Shown here: positions 22,757-35,500 of the stretch, in pieces
How positions within the stretch are numbered: position 1 is the first letter of the stretch
How the letters are laid out: each line of letters starts with the position of its first letter
Translations under genes and position numbers: made by a program
Notes under the pieces: model-generated
Database searches by the model: none
What the model saw: only the letters and a program-made list of their open reading frames with translations
What the model was told of the DNA's origin: nothing
Assembly (NCBI GenBank): GCA_037349105.1
Contig: JAYJMM010000041.1
Span: forward strand, 5,330,501-5,394,500
Direction of reading: 5' to 3'
Source of the DNA: Limnomonas spitsbergensis
Lineage: Eukaryota > Chlorophyta > Chlorophyceae > Chlamydomonadales
Length of the DNA stretch: 64,000 bases

Positions 22757-23050
22757 TTAATTGATTATGCTCCCAGAGGAGGCAACAGTACACGAGCAAT
22801 GTCTACTCACATTGATGAACTCGCAATCCGGCATGTATGCCGCCTTGAAGTTTTGCATGACAGTGGAGCTGACGTCGATGCCGCGGCAAACGACGTTTTG
22901 CAACTCGGAGCACGTGGAGAGACGAGCCATGTCGACGTCGCGGATTCGGCCACAATCGTTGAAGCAGAGCGACTGCAGACATTGATTGCTTTCCTGGCCA
23001 TCCACTTCACTGCATAAGGTGACGTTTAAGCATGCGACGGCCGCAAGGTT
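22757..23050 (-). pseudogene. Leucine-rich-repeat fragment
   Basis: The minus strand encodes a stretch with repeats of the cysteine-containing LRR type, for example CLQSLCFNDCGRIRDVDMAR followed by LSTCSELQNV. Such repeats form a protein-interaction scaffold. No start, no flanking repeats of good quality and no splice-linked exons are visible, so I read it as a decayed fragment. The plus strand of the same stretch is also open, but its translation lacks any motif. Confidence 0.5.
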
Positions 23051-23259
23051 TAGATTTTCGATGTGAATTAATTTAGGTGAGACTGTAGGTTGCAAAACCA
23101 GGCAGTCGCCAAACTAACGAACTGAACCGAACCGAACTCGACGAACTGAACTAGGTGTGAATTGGCTCTTACACAACACCATCATGATGGGTGTCTCACT
23201 CTCTCGGGTCGTTGCATCCGAGATGAACAACGGGCTCTCAAGTGTTCAACCACTCTTCC

Positions 23260-23445
23260 GTTTTCTTCGATTTAGCCTCGGATTTACCGGAACCCTAAAC
23301 CCTGCACTCCGCAACCTACAGGGCGGGAGGGTTAAGGGCTTAGAGTTTAGGGTTTACCGTAACCCTAAACCCTTGCACACGGTAACCTACAGGGCGGGAG
23401 GGTTCTGGGTTGAGGGTTCAGGGTTTACCGTAATCGAGCTACATC
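23260..23445. repeat. Tandem duplication with TTTAGGG-like ends
   Basis: Two and a part copies of a unit of about 80 bp contain TTTACCGTAACCCTAAACCC and AACCTACAGGGCGGGAGGGT, with degenerate CCCTAAA and TTTAGGG units flanking. Confidence 0.8.
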
Positions 23446-23459
23446 ACTACCTACATTGA

Positions 23460-26400
23460 GCATTGGGGCAAGGTGCTAAGGTCTACAACAAGCCCTACAT
23501 CACAACTCACAAGTCAACTGTCGCACGCCGGTCAAGTTCTGGTCCCAATTAGATGGCCCACAGAGATGGCCGCCCGGCGGCCACTCAATGACTCAAAAAA
23601 GGTCACTCAACAGAGGTTGCTCCTCATGCATAATCACTACCGGTAATCTCGATAGCAATGTCAACAACGGCATGAGCCATCCAACTTTGCAAGACTGCAA
23701 GTGCAACAAACGCATGAACAAAGCTCATAAGTCATAACATGCAACTGCATTATTCAGTAATTCAGAGATTGCCGGGCAAGGTTATGTCAACAATCCATGC
23801 ACCAACATACCCCTTGCTTGCTCTATCGGTAAGACCGTTTAGCCGTTCAGGGTGCCATCCGCCCTCATGCAGTCATGCCGAATGGATCTACCACTAGAAC
23901 ATGGAGTCAGCCCACTCAAGTCAGAAGCTATCAGAAACAGATGTGGCAAGATATGCCATCAACACTGTGGATTTTGAAGGGGTGATGGGCAAGGAGGTCT
24001 TTAAGATGCATAAGGGTAGTAAGGGAAAGGCGCTCAAGGTGCATCCATCCAAGCTACAAATACATGCCAGCGCAGTGCCTAAATCCCCCACGTTTCGACT
24101 TTCGACCATTTTGATTTTGATCTCCAACGAGGTTAAGTACAAGAGGTAGTACAGAAGACATTATCAGTATCCCGTGCTAGATCTCATACTTCATTTGTGT
24201 TTTCGTGATTTGACACTTGTGTTTAACGTCCAGCTAGGCCAAGGTTACTGGACACCATGAGCAACTAACGCACTGAGATGCTTAGGGGTTTGACATCTCA
24301 TGAATCTTAAACTATGTTGCTTGACTAAGAAATTAAGGGTTGGCTGGATACCGGAGGTGCGGGGTTGGGTTGGTTGTCAGCCATGAGTCGATACACATTT
24401 TTTCGAGGATGGCGGGGTAGACTGGATTCCCCCCGGCCCGCAGCGTGAACTAAGATTTCCTCATCAAAAACATATTTGGGGGAGAGATAAATGGAAGGTC
24501 CTCCACTCCCTCAAGCAAAATCAAATGAATGACCATATTTAGAAGCTCGCACCAACGTTGGGTGATGGAGTTCGCAATTACCCGGCCGAGCCCCCCTCTG
24601 GCGATGTGTGGACGTGTGGTAAAGTCAATGCGGGGCTCTGCCCTAGGGGTCACCCCATGCCCGTTCTCCTGACTGTCAGCCAATAGTAGTCGCAGATTAA
24701 ACAAGTAACACGAGTCAAATTTTCATTGTTCAGACGTCCATGCCATCACATACCGAAAATGTGCCAAGTGAGCGGCTTCATTGGGCCCTAGCCCTCGACT
24801 TGTATCATACGGACCCCATGGCATGCACCCTATTCACGTTTTTGCTAGACTCCCGGGAAGTCTAACACGATATGTAATGTTCTATCAAACTGATACCTGA
24901 CTGACCCATGATAGAATACCAGTCTTCAAGGTATACGGCATGGTATGGCACAATTTAAGCCAAATTGCACTGCCAAGGTACCATGATTCAGCAAAATACA
25001 GCATGATACGCCACATAGCCGGATTGCTACCATGCCGGCCTTCACCCACCATCATCACAACGCCCCCACTACCGCTACGCTCAAAAATACGGAAGCTTCA
25101 AACGGGTCAAGCTTTCATTGCTCCGAAAGATCTTTGTTGTTAGCAAGTAGAGGTTTCAAGATCTTGTAGGTTCGCTTCTTTTTGCACCAATTTCGTTGAG
25201 CCGTGTTGTGATGTCGTTCCTTGTTGTTGCGTCATATTGACCCTGCCTGCAACTACAATATTCTAGTGGTGTTGCAAAAAAAGGATGATGAATCCATTGG
25301 ACCTTGGTATTTTACTTAGAATGTCCGACAGTCCACGGGTGCCCTGAGCTGAATTCAGTTGCCCAAACAATGCCATTTTATATCTGTTCCCCCAACGCTT
25401 TCTGATATGGAGCACGCTACTACCAAGATGCACAAGACTAGTGCTTGGGACTCTCAAGATTGCTTATGAATAGGTCTTAGTATGCAAATGTCGTTTTACT
25501 ACTATGCGTGAATACTTTGTGACACTCCCCACAACGAACCATGCCGATTTTCCCTTCAACTTCATCCTATCCCAGATTCCTAGGGAGACAGTCTGAATCA
25601 ATGGAATCAAGGCCGGTAGTTACAACGTGTTACCTGCATAGGTAAGTCAAGTGAGCCTCCTTCCGCTCCTCACCAAGACCTGTCGAAGACGTTACGTCCT
25701 CAAAGCAGGATTTCGGGAAAGCCGGGGGGAACTTCATGTTTGAAACACCTTCATCATCAACAAATATCATCTTAATTCTCGCTGCTTCGATTAGCTGAAT
25801 ACCGGTGATAGCCGATACTTGATTTCGTCATTAATCTTCCAATGACGATCATTCCATCCTATTCACAAAACAACCAGAGGGAAATCACCCAGCACAGCCG
25901 AACAAAATCACATCCTAAACTGAAGTAGCAACAGCTCCTATGAATGAACATGCGAAACCGCAGCATAATTTGTGAAGCAGAAATTGACAATTATGTGTCA
26001 CATATAATCGTCACGACGATTATATGCGTCACGTATAATCGTCATGAGAAAACTGTTATACCGGTATATCAGATTTTGAATTGAGTTTCAAGGCAAGATA
26101 CTTCAAATGCAGAAATAGCGCCTCCCGTAGTAACCGCCACATATTCCAGATTTTTAGCAACACAGCTTCAACGTTTTTGATCGCTGACAGTTCAGATTAT
26201 AAATTACGCAAAACGACCACACACTCCAGATTTCGAATCATGCAACGCCTGCCACTGGTATCAGACTTTGAGCTATGCCGCCAACCCCCCACACAAGCTA
26301 AGGCTGCTCCGCCGACACCCCCCCCCGGGATGTTGGAACGCGAGCCAGGCCTCCCCTAGCCTGCAGCGTTGCAGCATAGATGGCATTGCACCCAGCGAGA

Positions 26401-28200
26401 TACGCAATGCTCCCTCCCCAATATCGAATAGACAGATGTTGGAAGGCCTCAAGTGGTCACCCTACAAAATCCTCCCCCTCCCCCACACCAGCAAACTGCA
26501 CATCAGAGAGCCCTCCACCGCGAACACCCACACCAATGCTACAGCCAAACTGCGCTCGCAACAGCCAGCTCAAAGAGAGCTTCAGCACCTGCTTCGGCGA
26601 TGAAACCAAGACAAGCGGGGCTGGGAAACAAGGCAGTAGCGTGGAGGCAGCAGGGCGAAGGTGTGGAACATGATTGGTGAGCAAGGGGCACTCACTGTAC
26701 GAGTTCAGATGCGGGGACTAAAGAGGGCACACAATGCAAAAATACCAAACAGTTTATGCATGCCATCATGCTGCCCACTTTCTTAAGTACCATCTGAAAG
26801 AACCAGACAGGCACAAAAACAGACTAGGCCAAGACATCCCACAATGAAAGCAAACAGAGTATCCTCCACACCCACATCAATGTCCCCAACTGGATAGAGA
26901 TCCCAGGCAGCGTCCATACGCTGCCCCTCAAGCCTCAGTGGCCCCCCACTCCCAAAAACGACAACAGCCATAAGCTGCACCTCAGTCTCACAGAGACCAT
27001 GGACCCCCACAATGCAACCCGTGCCAGCATGGCTGACCCACAGATCTGCAGTACAGTCTAAAAGACTAATTCTACAGACGAAAAGAAAAACCCACAGGGG
27101 TCAGTGCACCGCCCGTCACCTCATACATACTGCACACGCCCTTCCACTCATAAGTCACAAGCCACACCGTCAGTTCGCCGCCTGTGACCTCATGAGGAAC
27201 CACACATGCCCCCTTGCTCTTGCACACAGCCTACATGGCCTGTGCGCCACCCCTCAGCTTGTGATAATATAACATACCCTCCGCTCTCACAACACACACA
27301 GCCAGTGCTCCCCCCCCTCTGCTCTTGACAAATCCAAATTTAACCCCGCTCAGAATACTGCAAGACCTACACCCCCCTTGTGTGTAGACACCGGCGCATT
27401 CAGGCCATCAGAAGATGCCCTTGCAATCGATGCACATGCACCCACGCACACAACCTGCATAACTGAAGGGCGCTCATCGAAAGCCTGTGTCAAACACAGC
27501 CAATAGCCCAACGCCAACAGAGGGGGGAGGAAACAAACACTTGTCAAGCCCCGAGACCCCTACAACAAAAACTTTCCCATACCATCCTCGAGAACCCTAG
27601 TTTTGAGGATGAGAGAACACCCAGCCGCCACACCCTGTTTTTGCTGTGACTAACATACGCAGCACACTTGTCATCTGCTTTTGCGTAACAGACCTGCATG
27701 CTCCTGTCCTGCATGCTCCTGACTCCCCGACAAAAAAAGGCCAGCCAATTCGTTCTTGTAGAGCGTTCACAGATTCACATAATGCCCACACAAAAATTCC
27801 CGAACGAAACACGCAGTTTGAGAATCCCATGAAGCGAGAACCCTTCACTCTTAAAAGACAGGGAGCATCGAGAGGCACTCTCCACAGCGGGCGGCGGCCC
27901 TCGCGTCCCCATTGGATGTGGCGCGCAAACGTTCCACAAAGACCCCCATAGTTTGAAAATACTATAAAGACCCCCCAGAGAAGAAGACCCACATATACTA
28001 CGACCCCCCCAGGGCCACCATGACCCACCAAGGACAATAATCCACCGTTTGGAAATACTACAACCCACAGAATAACCTGGCTGTACATCCCGCGGGAAGA
28101 CAAACAAGCGAAAGTGCAGGCCCCAACCGTAACCCCAAAACATAGTGTGGGCGTTGCTGCAAGGTGTGCCCACTCAGTCGCGTAAGTCGACTACATCGTT
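23460..28200. other. Gene-poor stretch
   Basis: I find no supported gene. Open frames up to about 170 codons exist but have no domain motifs and no consistent splice signals. One palindromic patch lies at 26005-26045. The 26200-28170 part is A/C-rich on the plus strand. Low-copy transposon remains could be hidden here. Confidence 0.45.
26005..26047. repeat. Short palindrome plus direct repeat
   Basis: ATAATCGTC and GACGATTAT form perfect 9-bp arms around AC, followed by a second TCACGTATAATCGTC. A small hairpin is possible; its function is unknown. Confidence 0.5.
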
Positions 28201-29553
28201 TCTCATTTTATAGGTTTTGAAACCTAAACCCTAAACCCTTAAAGCCCCCCATCTCCAATTGAGATTCAAATTATTTGCAAATGCAATGGTGCTGAGCTCA
28301 GCTGTGGTCACTGCAGTAATAGCTGCGTGGGCCCCCTGATCTAGGAAGACTGAGATCCCTGATATAGGAAAAGTGAGACCCCTGATACAGGAAGAATGAT
28401 GTCCCTGATCTTATGATCTAGGCAATCTGACATCCCGGATCCTGTGATCGAGGGAACGCAAAATGCCTGATCTAGGGACAACCAGTCCACAAACCCGGAC
28501 AAGTAAAACACCGGGTTTTACGTGTAGTTTCCGGAGAGAGAGACAAGAGAGACAGACACGAGCAGCATGTTTATCAACACCCCAAAGCATTTATTTTCCC
28601 ACTGAGGGCCCGACGGGACAGACCGCGCCCTGACAATAGAAGAAGGGGAGAGGGAGTATAGCTAGGACAGGCTGTACACGCTATGTCGTACAGCTGTACG
28701 TACACTGCTCTCCCGTCATAAAAATCAAAAGAGGCGGGCAGCAACTGATGCCCCGTTTCCGTGCCCAACCCGCATGTGTGTGTGTGTGGGGGCAAGTGCC
28801 AGGATCAATAACCGGCATGACCAACTCACTTGGGGCTGCGTTCGGCATAACCGGCACAACTAACATGGAGAGATGAAAGACTGATGCATCGGTATGTCCC
28901 CACCCCTGCTCCACACACCCGACAAGACTTGAATTGGGTGGGGTCAGCAGGGGGGCGGAGCTAACCCCGCCCCCGCCCCCCTCTCACACAAGCACCTCGA
29001 CACCTCCTCCCCCCCGCCCATCCCCCAAACCACAACTGATTAACTTATCAACGTTTGCACCCCCAACACACACACACGTACTTCAGATAATGACAGCAGA
29101 GCCCTCCATCCACACAGACACACACACAGATGGCACCCTGCCACATTCCCCCACACAACCGCTGATTTATAAGAGACAAGACCATGCGAGGCACCCAGGC
29201 GTTATCGGGCTACCTGCGGTCAAGACAGTTTGTTCACCTCAATGTTCGTTTCCCCCAATCACCCTGCCCCACAAGAGGCATAGTCTTATTCCTTTCTCGA
29301 GGTCACTTGTTTGCGAGCCTCCCTTGAAGGCTGGCTGGCGGTCGAACCCCAAGCTCAGCACTCACTCGCCCAGCCTGCCGATTCTCCCGCCCGCCCACCA
29401 GCCAGGTGGCTGATTCGCATGACCGAGCACAGCCCTCGAGTGATGAGCTGGCTGGCCTGGGCTGGGCTGGGTCAGGCTGGCAGCCTATCAACCCACTTGA
29501 CGCGCACAGGCAGGCAGCAGGCTTTCAGTGGATGGCTCAGCGGGGCAGCCTCC
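28200..29553. other. Convergent 3' flank of the SBP2-like gene
   Basis: Contains a CCTAAACCCTAAACCC tract at 28222-28238, about four short units of a CCTGATCTAGG type at 28340-28480, and C-rich simple sequence at 28965-29130. No gene is supported. The region immediately below 29554 should hold the 3' UTR of the minus-strand gene. Confidence 0.5.
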
Positions 29554-32500
29554 CTACACCATCAGTAGCAGCGGCTCCCCCGGCTGCTGCGCGTGCGCAC
29601 GGAGCTTGCTGCTGCTACTTCCTCCCGCCGCCTCGCCCTCGTCGCCATCCTCGTCGTCGCCTTCGTCCAACATCTGAACCGGAGGCCCACCGCCCAGCCG
29701 CGCTTGCTCCTCCCAGCCGCCCCGCCCCTCCTGCATGAGCTGCACCATGCGCACGTGCAGATCCTCGACGCCATGGAAGTCGAGCAGGGCAACGGCGGAC
29801 ACGCGCTTGCGGCAGCCGTAGATCTGTCCCAGGCGCTTGCGAGTGAGCGCAAAAACGACGGGAAGGCCCGCTACACCGCACCTGAGCGGCAGAAGGGGGT
29901 GGAAGGCAGCAGAAGCTTCCCTCAGGTTCCCTCAAGTTCCTTTACGTTCCCTCGGGTTTCCTGAAGTTTCCTCAGGCAGCCCCAGGCCCCTGCAAAATAT
30001 AGGAACACTGCCCATGCAAGATAAAGGGTGCATCGAGAGGTGCTCTGCAGCGGGTGCCTTCCCTCTCCCCCATCAGACATGTCGCACAGAATCTCGTGCT
30101 TAGATCGCCTTTCAAGCGATCGGCGGCACAGTATGCGGCAGACAAACAAACGAGCCTCGGGTACCGCAAAATACACAACATTGGCTGAACTCAGACAGAT
30201 GTTTCTCCACTGACCCCCTCCCCTCGGAAAACAAGAGCCTCCCCCTCCCATCCTTTCTACTTCATAAGAGCACACAGGCAGCTATCAACCATGCAAAAAA
30301 CGACGTTAGGGTTTGTGTCGGTGCTTATTTTTTCTTGACTCGGCTACATGTCAGCTACTATCTCGCCTCTGGCCAGAGGCCCCACTTGTAGCCGGCCAAA
30401 CTGCCTTGGGCACCACCTACAGGCCGGTCCCGGCTTGGCCCCAATCGGGCGTTTTGGCGGCCGCGGGGCGGCCTGCTTAAGGTGGAATTGTATCCGAAAA
30501 TAGAAACACTGCTTTGGTGCTTCATGAGCCAAAACAACAGATCACTCACTTGTCCAGGATGTCCTGCAAGTGGTCGTCCAGGCCGCCCACCGCATCCATT
30601 TGCTCGATGTTGGGCGCCACCACGACACTCAGCGCGCGCTGCAGCTTGACCGCCTTAAGCACCTCACGCAGCCCGCACACAAACCAGCGGCGGGAGGCAG
30701 CCTGGGAAAACAGCGAATGCATCAGGTGCAGGGCTGTCAGAGTAACAACTGGGTTCAGGGTTCAGGGTCAGAGTACAAACTAAATAGGTTAATGATTTGA
30801 GGCCCCTCGCCCTAGGGTAACAAAATAATTGAACTATGGTACCGTACTGAACAACACAGTCATAAAAGCAAACATATCTGAGGACTTGCAGGACATGCTC
30901 TCAAGACTTGAGAAACCCCTGCGCACAAATTTTAGGACAAGAGTGGAAATAATATCCCACTCGTGAATGGGATTTAAGCTGCGGCGAAGGGTCCCCTTCA
31001 CCCATACACGCAACCGTCTATTTTTGAAGCAAATATACTTAATTTCTTACTGTCTGCCCGAGGGTCTGTTTATAGTAGGGGCAGACAGAGGCCACAAGGG
31101 CGCAGCATACACTTCAGAAAAGTGTTTGTTTTTGGCTGCGAGTCAACTCTGGGCAGCTGCGGGGCAACCTGATGCCGGATTAGGACCCAATGCCGGATTG
31201 GGACCAAACCAGGACCGGCTTACGTCTAATGCCCAAGGCAGTCTGCCCGACCACAACTGGGGCCTTGCACCAGAGGCCAGAGTGCAGCTGACATGTAGCT
31301 GAGTCACGCAAAAGAAACACCGCTTAAGGCAAAGGGAGTGACAGAGTGACGCAGGTAGGACGCGGCTCAGGTAGAGCAGGCAGACCATCGGCAGGAGGCC
31401 CGGCCTCCAAGGTGCAGCAGAGGAGGGGGCATAGGGCGCAGCAGAGAAGGGGGCATAGGGTGCAGCAGAGGAGGGGGCACAGGGCGCAGCAGAGGAGGGG
31501 GCATAGGGCGCAGCAGGGGAGGGGGCATAGGGCGCAGCAGAGTAGGGGGCATAGGGTGCAGCAGAGGAGGGGGCATAGGGCGCAGCAGAGGAGGGGGCAT
31601 AGGGCGCAGCAGAGGAGGGGCACAGGGCGCAGCAGAGAAGCGGGCACAGGGCGCAGCAGAGGAGGGGGCATAGGGCGCAGCAGAGGAGGGGGCATAGGGC
31701 GCAGCAGAGGAGGGGCATAGGGCGCAGCAGAGGAGGGGCATAGGGCGCAGCAGAGGAGGGGCATAGGGCGCAGCAGAGGAGGGGGCATAGGGCGCAGCAG
31801 AGGAGGGGCATAGGGCGCAGCAGAGGAGGGGGCGTAGGGCGCAGCAGAGGAGGGGCATGGGGCGCAGCAGAGGAGGGGCACAGATCGCAGCAGAGGAGGG
31901 GCATAGGGCGCAGCAGAGGAGGGGCATAGGGCGCAGCAGAGAAGCAGTTACAGGGCGCAGCAGAGGAGGGGGCATAGGGCGCAGCAGAGGAGGGGCATAG
32001 GGCGCAGCAGAGGAGGGGCATAGGGCGCAGCAGAGGAGGGGGCATAGGGCGCAGCAGAGGAGGGGCACAGGGCGCAGCAGAGGAGGGGCATGGGGCGCAG
32101 CAGAGGAGGGGCACAGATCGCAGCAGAGGAGGGGCATAGGGCGCAGCAGAGGAGGGGCATGGGGCGCAGCAGAGGAGGGGCATAGGGCGCAGCAGAGGAG
32201 GGGCATAGGGCGCAGCAGAGGAGGGGCTTAGAGCGCAGCAGAGGAGGGGGCATAGGGCGAAGCAGAGGAGGGGCATGGGGCGCAGCAGAGGGGGCACAGG
32301 GCGCAGCAGACGAGGGGATACAGGGTGCAACAGAGAAGGGGGCATAGGTCGCAGCAGAGAAGGGGGCACAGGGTGCAGCAGAGGAGGGGCATAGGGCGCA
32401 GCAGAGGAGGGGGCACAGGGCGCAGCAGAGGAGGGGGCATAGGGCGCAGCAGAGGCAACAGGTGGTTACCGATACCGGTGTGGTAAAATATTTCATGAAA

Positions 32501-35500
32501 AAACGGCATTCGTTGCGTCCTTGGCCATGGCATGCAGCTTACCTTTTTGGCGTTCTTGACCATGGCGCGCAGATTACCTTGATTGCGTCCTTGGCCATGG
32601 CATGCAGATTACCTTGATTGCGTCCTTGACCATGGCATGCAGATTACCTTGATTGCGTTCTTGGCCATGGCATGCAGATTACCTTGATTGCGTCCTTGGC
32701 CATGGCATGCAGATTACCTTGCTTGCGTTCTTGGCCATGGCACGCAGATTACCTTGATTGCGTTCTTGGCCATGGCGCGGTCTTGGAAGCCCTTGATCCT
32801 CAAGAGCATGTCCGTGACGACAGCGTTGAGATCGGGCGAGATCAGCTGCCTGTGTGAGGCAGGCGAAAAGAACGAATGAACGCTCAGATGAACGTCTCAG
32901 AGGGACAGAGGGTTTCAGGTGACACCAGCTGTGCCTGCCGAAAGGCAGGGCCCAGGGGGATGGGATAAGGCTAAGGGGTAGCAGATGTCAACATGTCACT
33001 CAATACGGTATTGAGACCTGTCCTGACAGAGCTGACAGGCACGCCTTCCCCCCGGGATGTCAGTCAAGCGGAGCTCGACGTTTGTTTCACTAGACAGGTC
33101 CATGGGGAGAGGGGTTTATTTAGGGGGTCTATGGGGGGTATGAATAGGGGGTCTAAGTGGGGAGAATGGTTTGGGTTGACCCGGAACCCTGAAACTAGGT
33201 GGGTGGGGCAGAAAAGAAGAAAGGATTAGAGTTGAGGCCTATGTCTAGCCACAGTTGACACATACTGGAAGGTGGGGGGGGGCAGAAAGAAACGATTTTG
33301 ACTTTGGGCCGTTACCTAGCCACAGTAGACGCACTTTGAGGTGTGTTTATGTGTGGTGAGGGGGGGCAGAAGGGGAAGATTTGGATTTCAGGCCGAAGTG
33401 TAGCCACAGGGGCAGAAGGGAAGAAAGGTTTAAAGTTCAGGCCGTTACCTAGCCACAGTAGACGCAGACTTAAACATGTTGGGGGGGGGGGCAGAAGGGA
33501 AAGATTTGAAGTTCAGGCCGAAGTCTAGCCACAGTCGACACACACTTGGTAGGGGGGGGGGGGGTAAAGGGATGGAAGGTTAAGAGTTCAGGCTGTTACC
33601 TAGTCACAGTGCCATTGACGCACACGTAAGTATTGTATAATATAGATATCTAATACAGGCTACCGGTGTAGATTTTACCAGGGGCCTTCACCCCATCACG
33701 GTTCAGCACGGGTGTGACACTCACCTGCACAAGCTGTGCACAACCACGCTGGGCCCGACGTAAGCCACACCCGCTGTCTTGCCCCCTTGTCCTGCCGCCA
33801 GATGCAGCTCCCTCGCCGCCGCCTCCACACCGGCAACAGCAAGCCTGCAGGTGTAAGCAGGGGAGAGGAGTTGTGTGCAGGGGAGTAATGACCAAGGGGA
33901 GAGAGGGGAGGGGAGAGAGGGGAGGAATGAGAGGGGAGGGGTGAGAGGGGAGGGGTGAGAGGGGAGGGGTGAGAGGGGAGGGGTGAGAGGGGAGGTGTGA
34001 GAGGGGAGGTGTGAGAGGGGTGGAATGAGAGGGGTGGAATGAGAGGGGTAGAATGAGAGGGGTGGAATGAGAGGGGTGGAATGAGAGGGGAGGGGTGAGA
34101 GGGGAGGGGTGAGAGCGGAGGAATGAGAGGGGAGGAATGAGAGGGGTGGAATGAGAGGGGAGGGGTGAGAGGGGAGGAATGAGAGGGGAGGGGTGAGAGG
34201 GGAGGGGTGAGAGGGGAGGAATGAGAGGGGAGGGGTGAGAGGTGAGAGGGGAGGAATGAGAGGGGAGGGGTGAGAGGTGAGAGGGGAGGGGTGAGAGGGG
34301 AGGAATGAGAGGGGAGGGGTGAGAGGGGAGGGGTGAGAGGGAATGGGGAGGAATGAGAGGGGAGGGGTGAGAGGGGAGAGGGGAGGAATGAGAGGGGAGG
34401 GGTGAGAGGTGAGAGGGGAGGAATGAGAGGGGAGGGGTGTGAGGGGAGAGCAGTTACAGGCAGGGAGTAATCTACATTGTGTGATGGCGTTTGACTTAAC
34501 AGGCGTGTGATAGCGTGTTCTTGATCAACACTGGAGCCACCTGAATGATTGGCAAAGCCTCTCGGCGTAAAATGCCGTAGCTGGTACTGAGGGAAATCGC
34601 AGTGGATTACTGAGGTACCGTCGAGTGATTGATCCACAATTGCAATGACAAGGTGAAGAATGCGCGTATGACTTAAAAGGGCGTGTGATAGCGTGTTATT
34701 CATCAACACACTACCGGTGTGGGGCACTTCTTGGAATACTATCTTATAATACCGATACTAGTTTTTCACTGATACTTCAATTTACTGGTAGTATTTTTAT
34801 TTAGATAGACTGCTCTCCATCTTGGTCCGCCTCGCGCCATCTCCTGAGTCAACCAGGTGACACCCCGCCCTGCAAGAAACACCGATACACCATGACCATA
34901 AGATTATGCAAGGCCCTGCATTTGTTTTTGAACCACCAAGCCCCCCCCCCCACCACACCACAAACACTGCCTGCAATGGAAAATAGCTAGACTTCCATTT
35001 GGCCATCTGTCTCAGCCGCCCCGCTAGGCCCCGCCCAGCTCCGCTCCGCTCCGTCCCGCCCTCTACCCAACTCCCCCCAAACCCAACCCTACCTGCCCTA
35101 CTTCTTCCCACCTGGCAGCTTCACGCCCACTGCACTGGCACCCGTTGTACCGCTATCTCACCTTGCAGCTTTCGCGAGATGCTTCCGGCTGGTGATGTGC
35201 TGCTCCAGGTTGACAGAGCTGTTGCACTGGATGCTGCAGATGTTGCACATGTACTGCAGCAATGGATCTTGCGGCGGCTGTTGCGCGCCTAACGGTTGCG
35301 AGTGCGAGCGCGTCGGCTGTTGCTGTTGCTGCTGCTGCACCTGTTGTTGTTGCGGCGGATAACTGCCGGGCAGCTGCCGCACCGGCGGCGGCGGAGGAGC
35401 GAACTGTCCTGGCAGGCCACCATACTGCCCTGGACCCTGGCCACTGTACGTACCGCCGCCGCCGCCAGCCGTAGTGCCGTATATGCTAGCCGCAGGGAAG

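Larger units (their letters stand above)
29554..32849 (-). other. L7Ae/L30e-type SECIS RNA-binding domain of SBP2
   Basis: Three exons (32849-32753, 30701-30550, 29881-29554) encode the diagnostic domain. The first gives the helix leading into it (FQDRAMAKNAIK, matching the FQ-R-Y-KDP-KA segment of animal SBP2). The second holds GLREVLKAVKLQR, the VVVAPNIE strand and GGLDD. The third holds the VVFALTRKRLG helix and the VSAVALLDFHG strand. After the domain the protein ends in an acidic, Ser-rich tail of about 50 residues. The split codon AA/G across 30550 and 29881 gives Lys and supports the splice. Confidence 0.92.

Noticed and set aside
22807..23017. Plus-strand frame with an ankyrin-like look (LHDSGADVDAAANDV)
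   Set aside because: The resemblance is limited to one short phrase; the minus strand of the same bases encodes a more convincing leucine-rich-repeat segment.
31143..32496. Long minus-strand open frames of 180-408 codons, Pro/Leu/Cys-rich
   Set aside because: They are translations of the 22-24-bp minisatellite in an SBP2 intron; several frames are open at once and no splice or domain signal supports them.
33696..34727. 343-codon minus-strand frame rich in Ser, Pro and Leu
   Set aside because: It is the GGGGAGGGGTGAGA array read through; only its C-terminal end overlaps the real SBP2 exon, and in a different frame.
34795..34875. A small exon between the zinc-finger exon and exon 33844 of SBP2 (starting after CTTGCAG near 34873)
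   Set aside because: The zinc-finger exon joins 33844 directly in phase; the candidate has no good donor that keeps the frame except a 6-base micro-exon, which is not needed.
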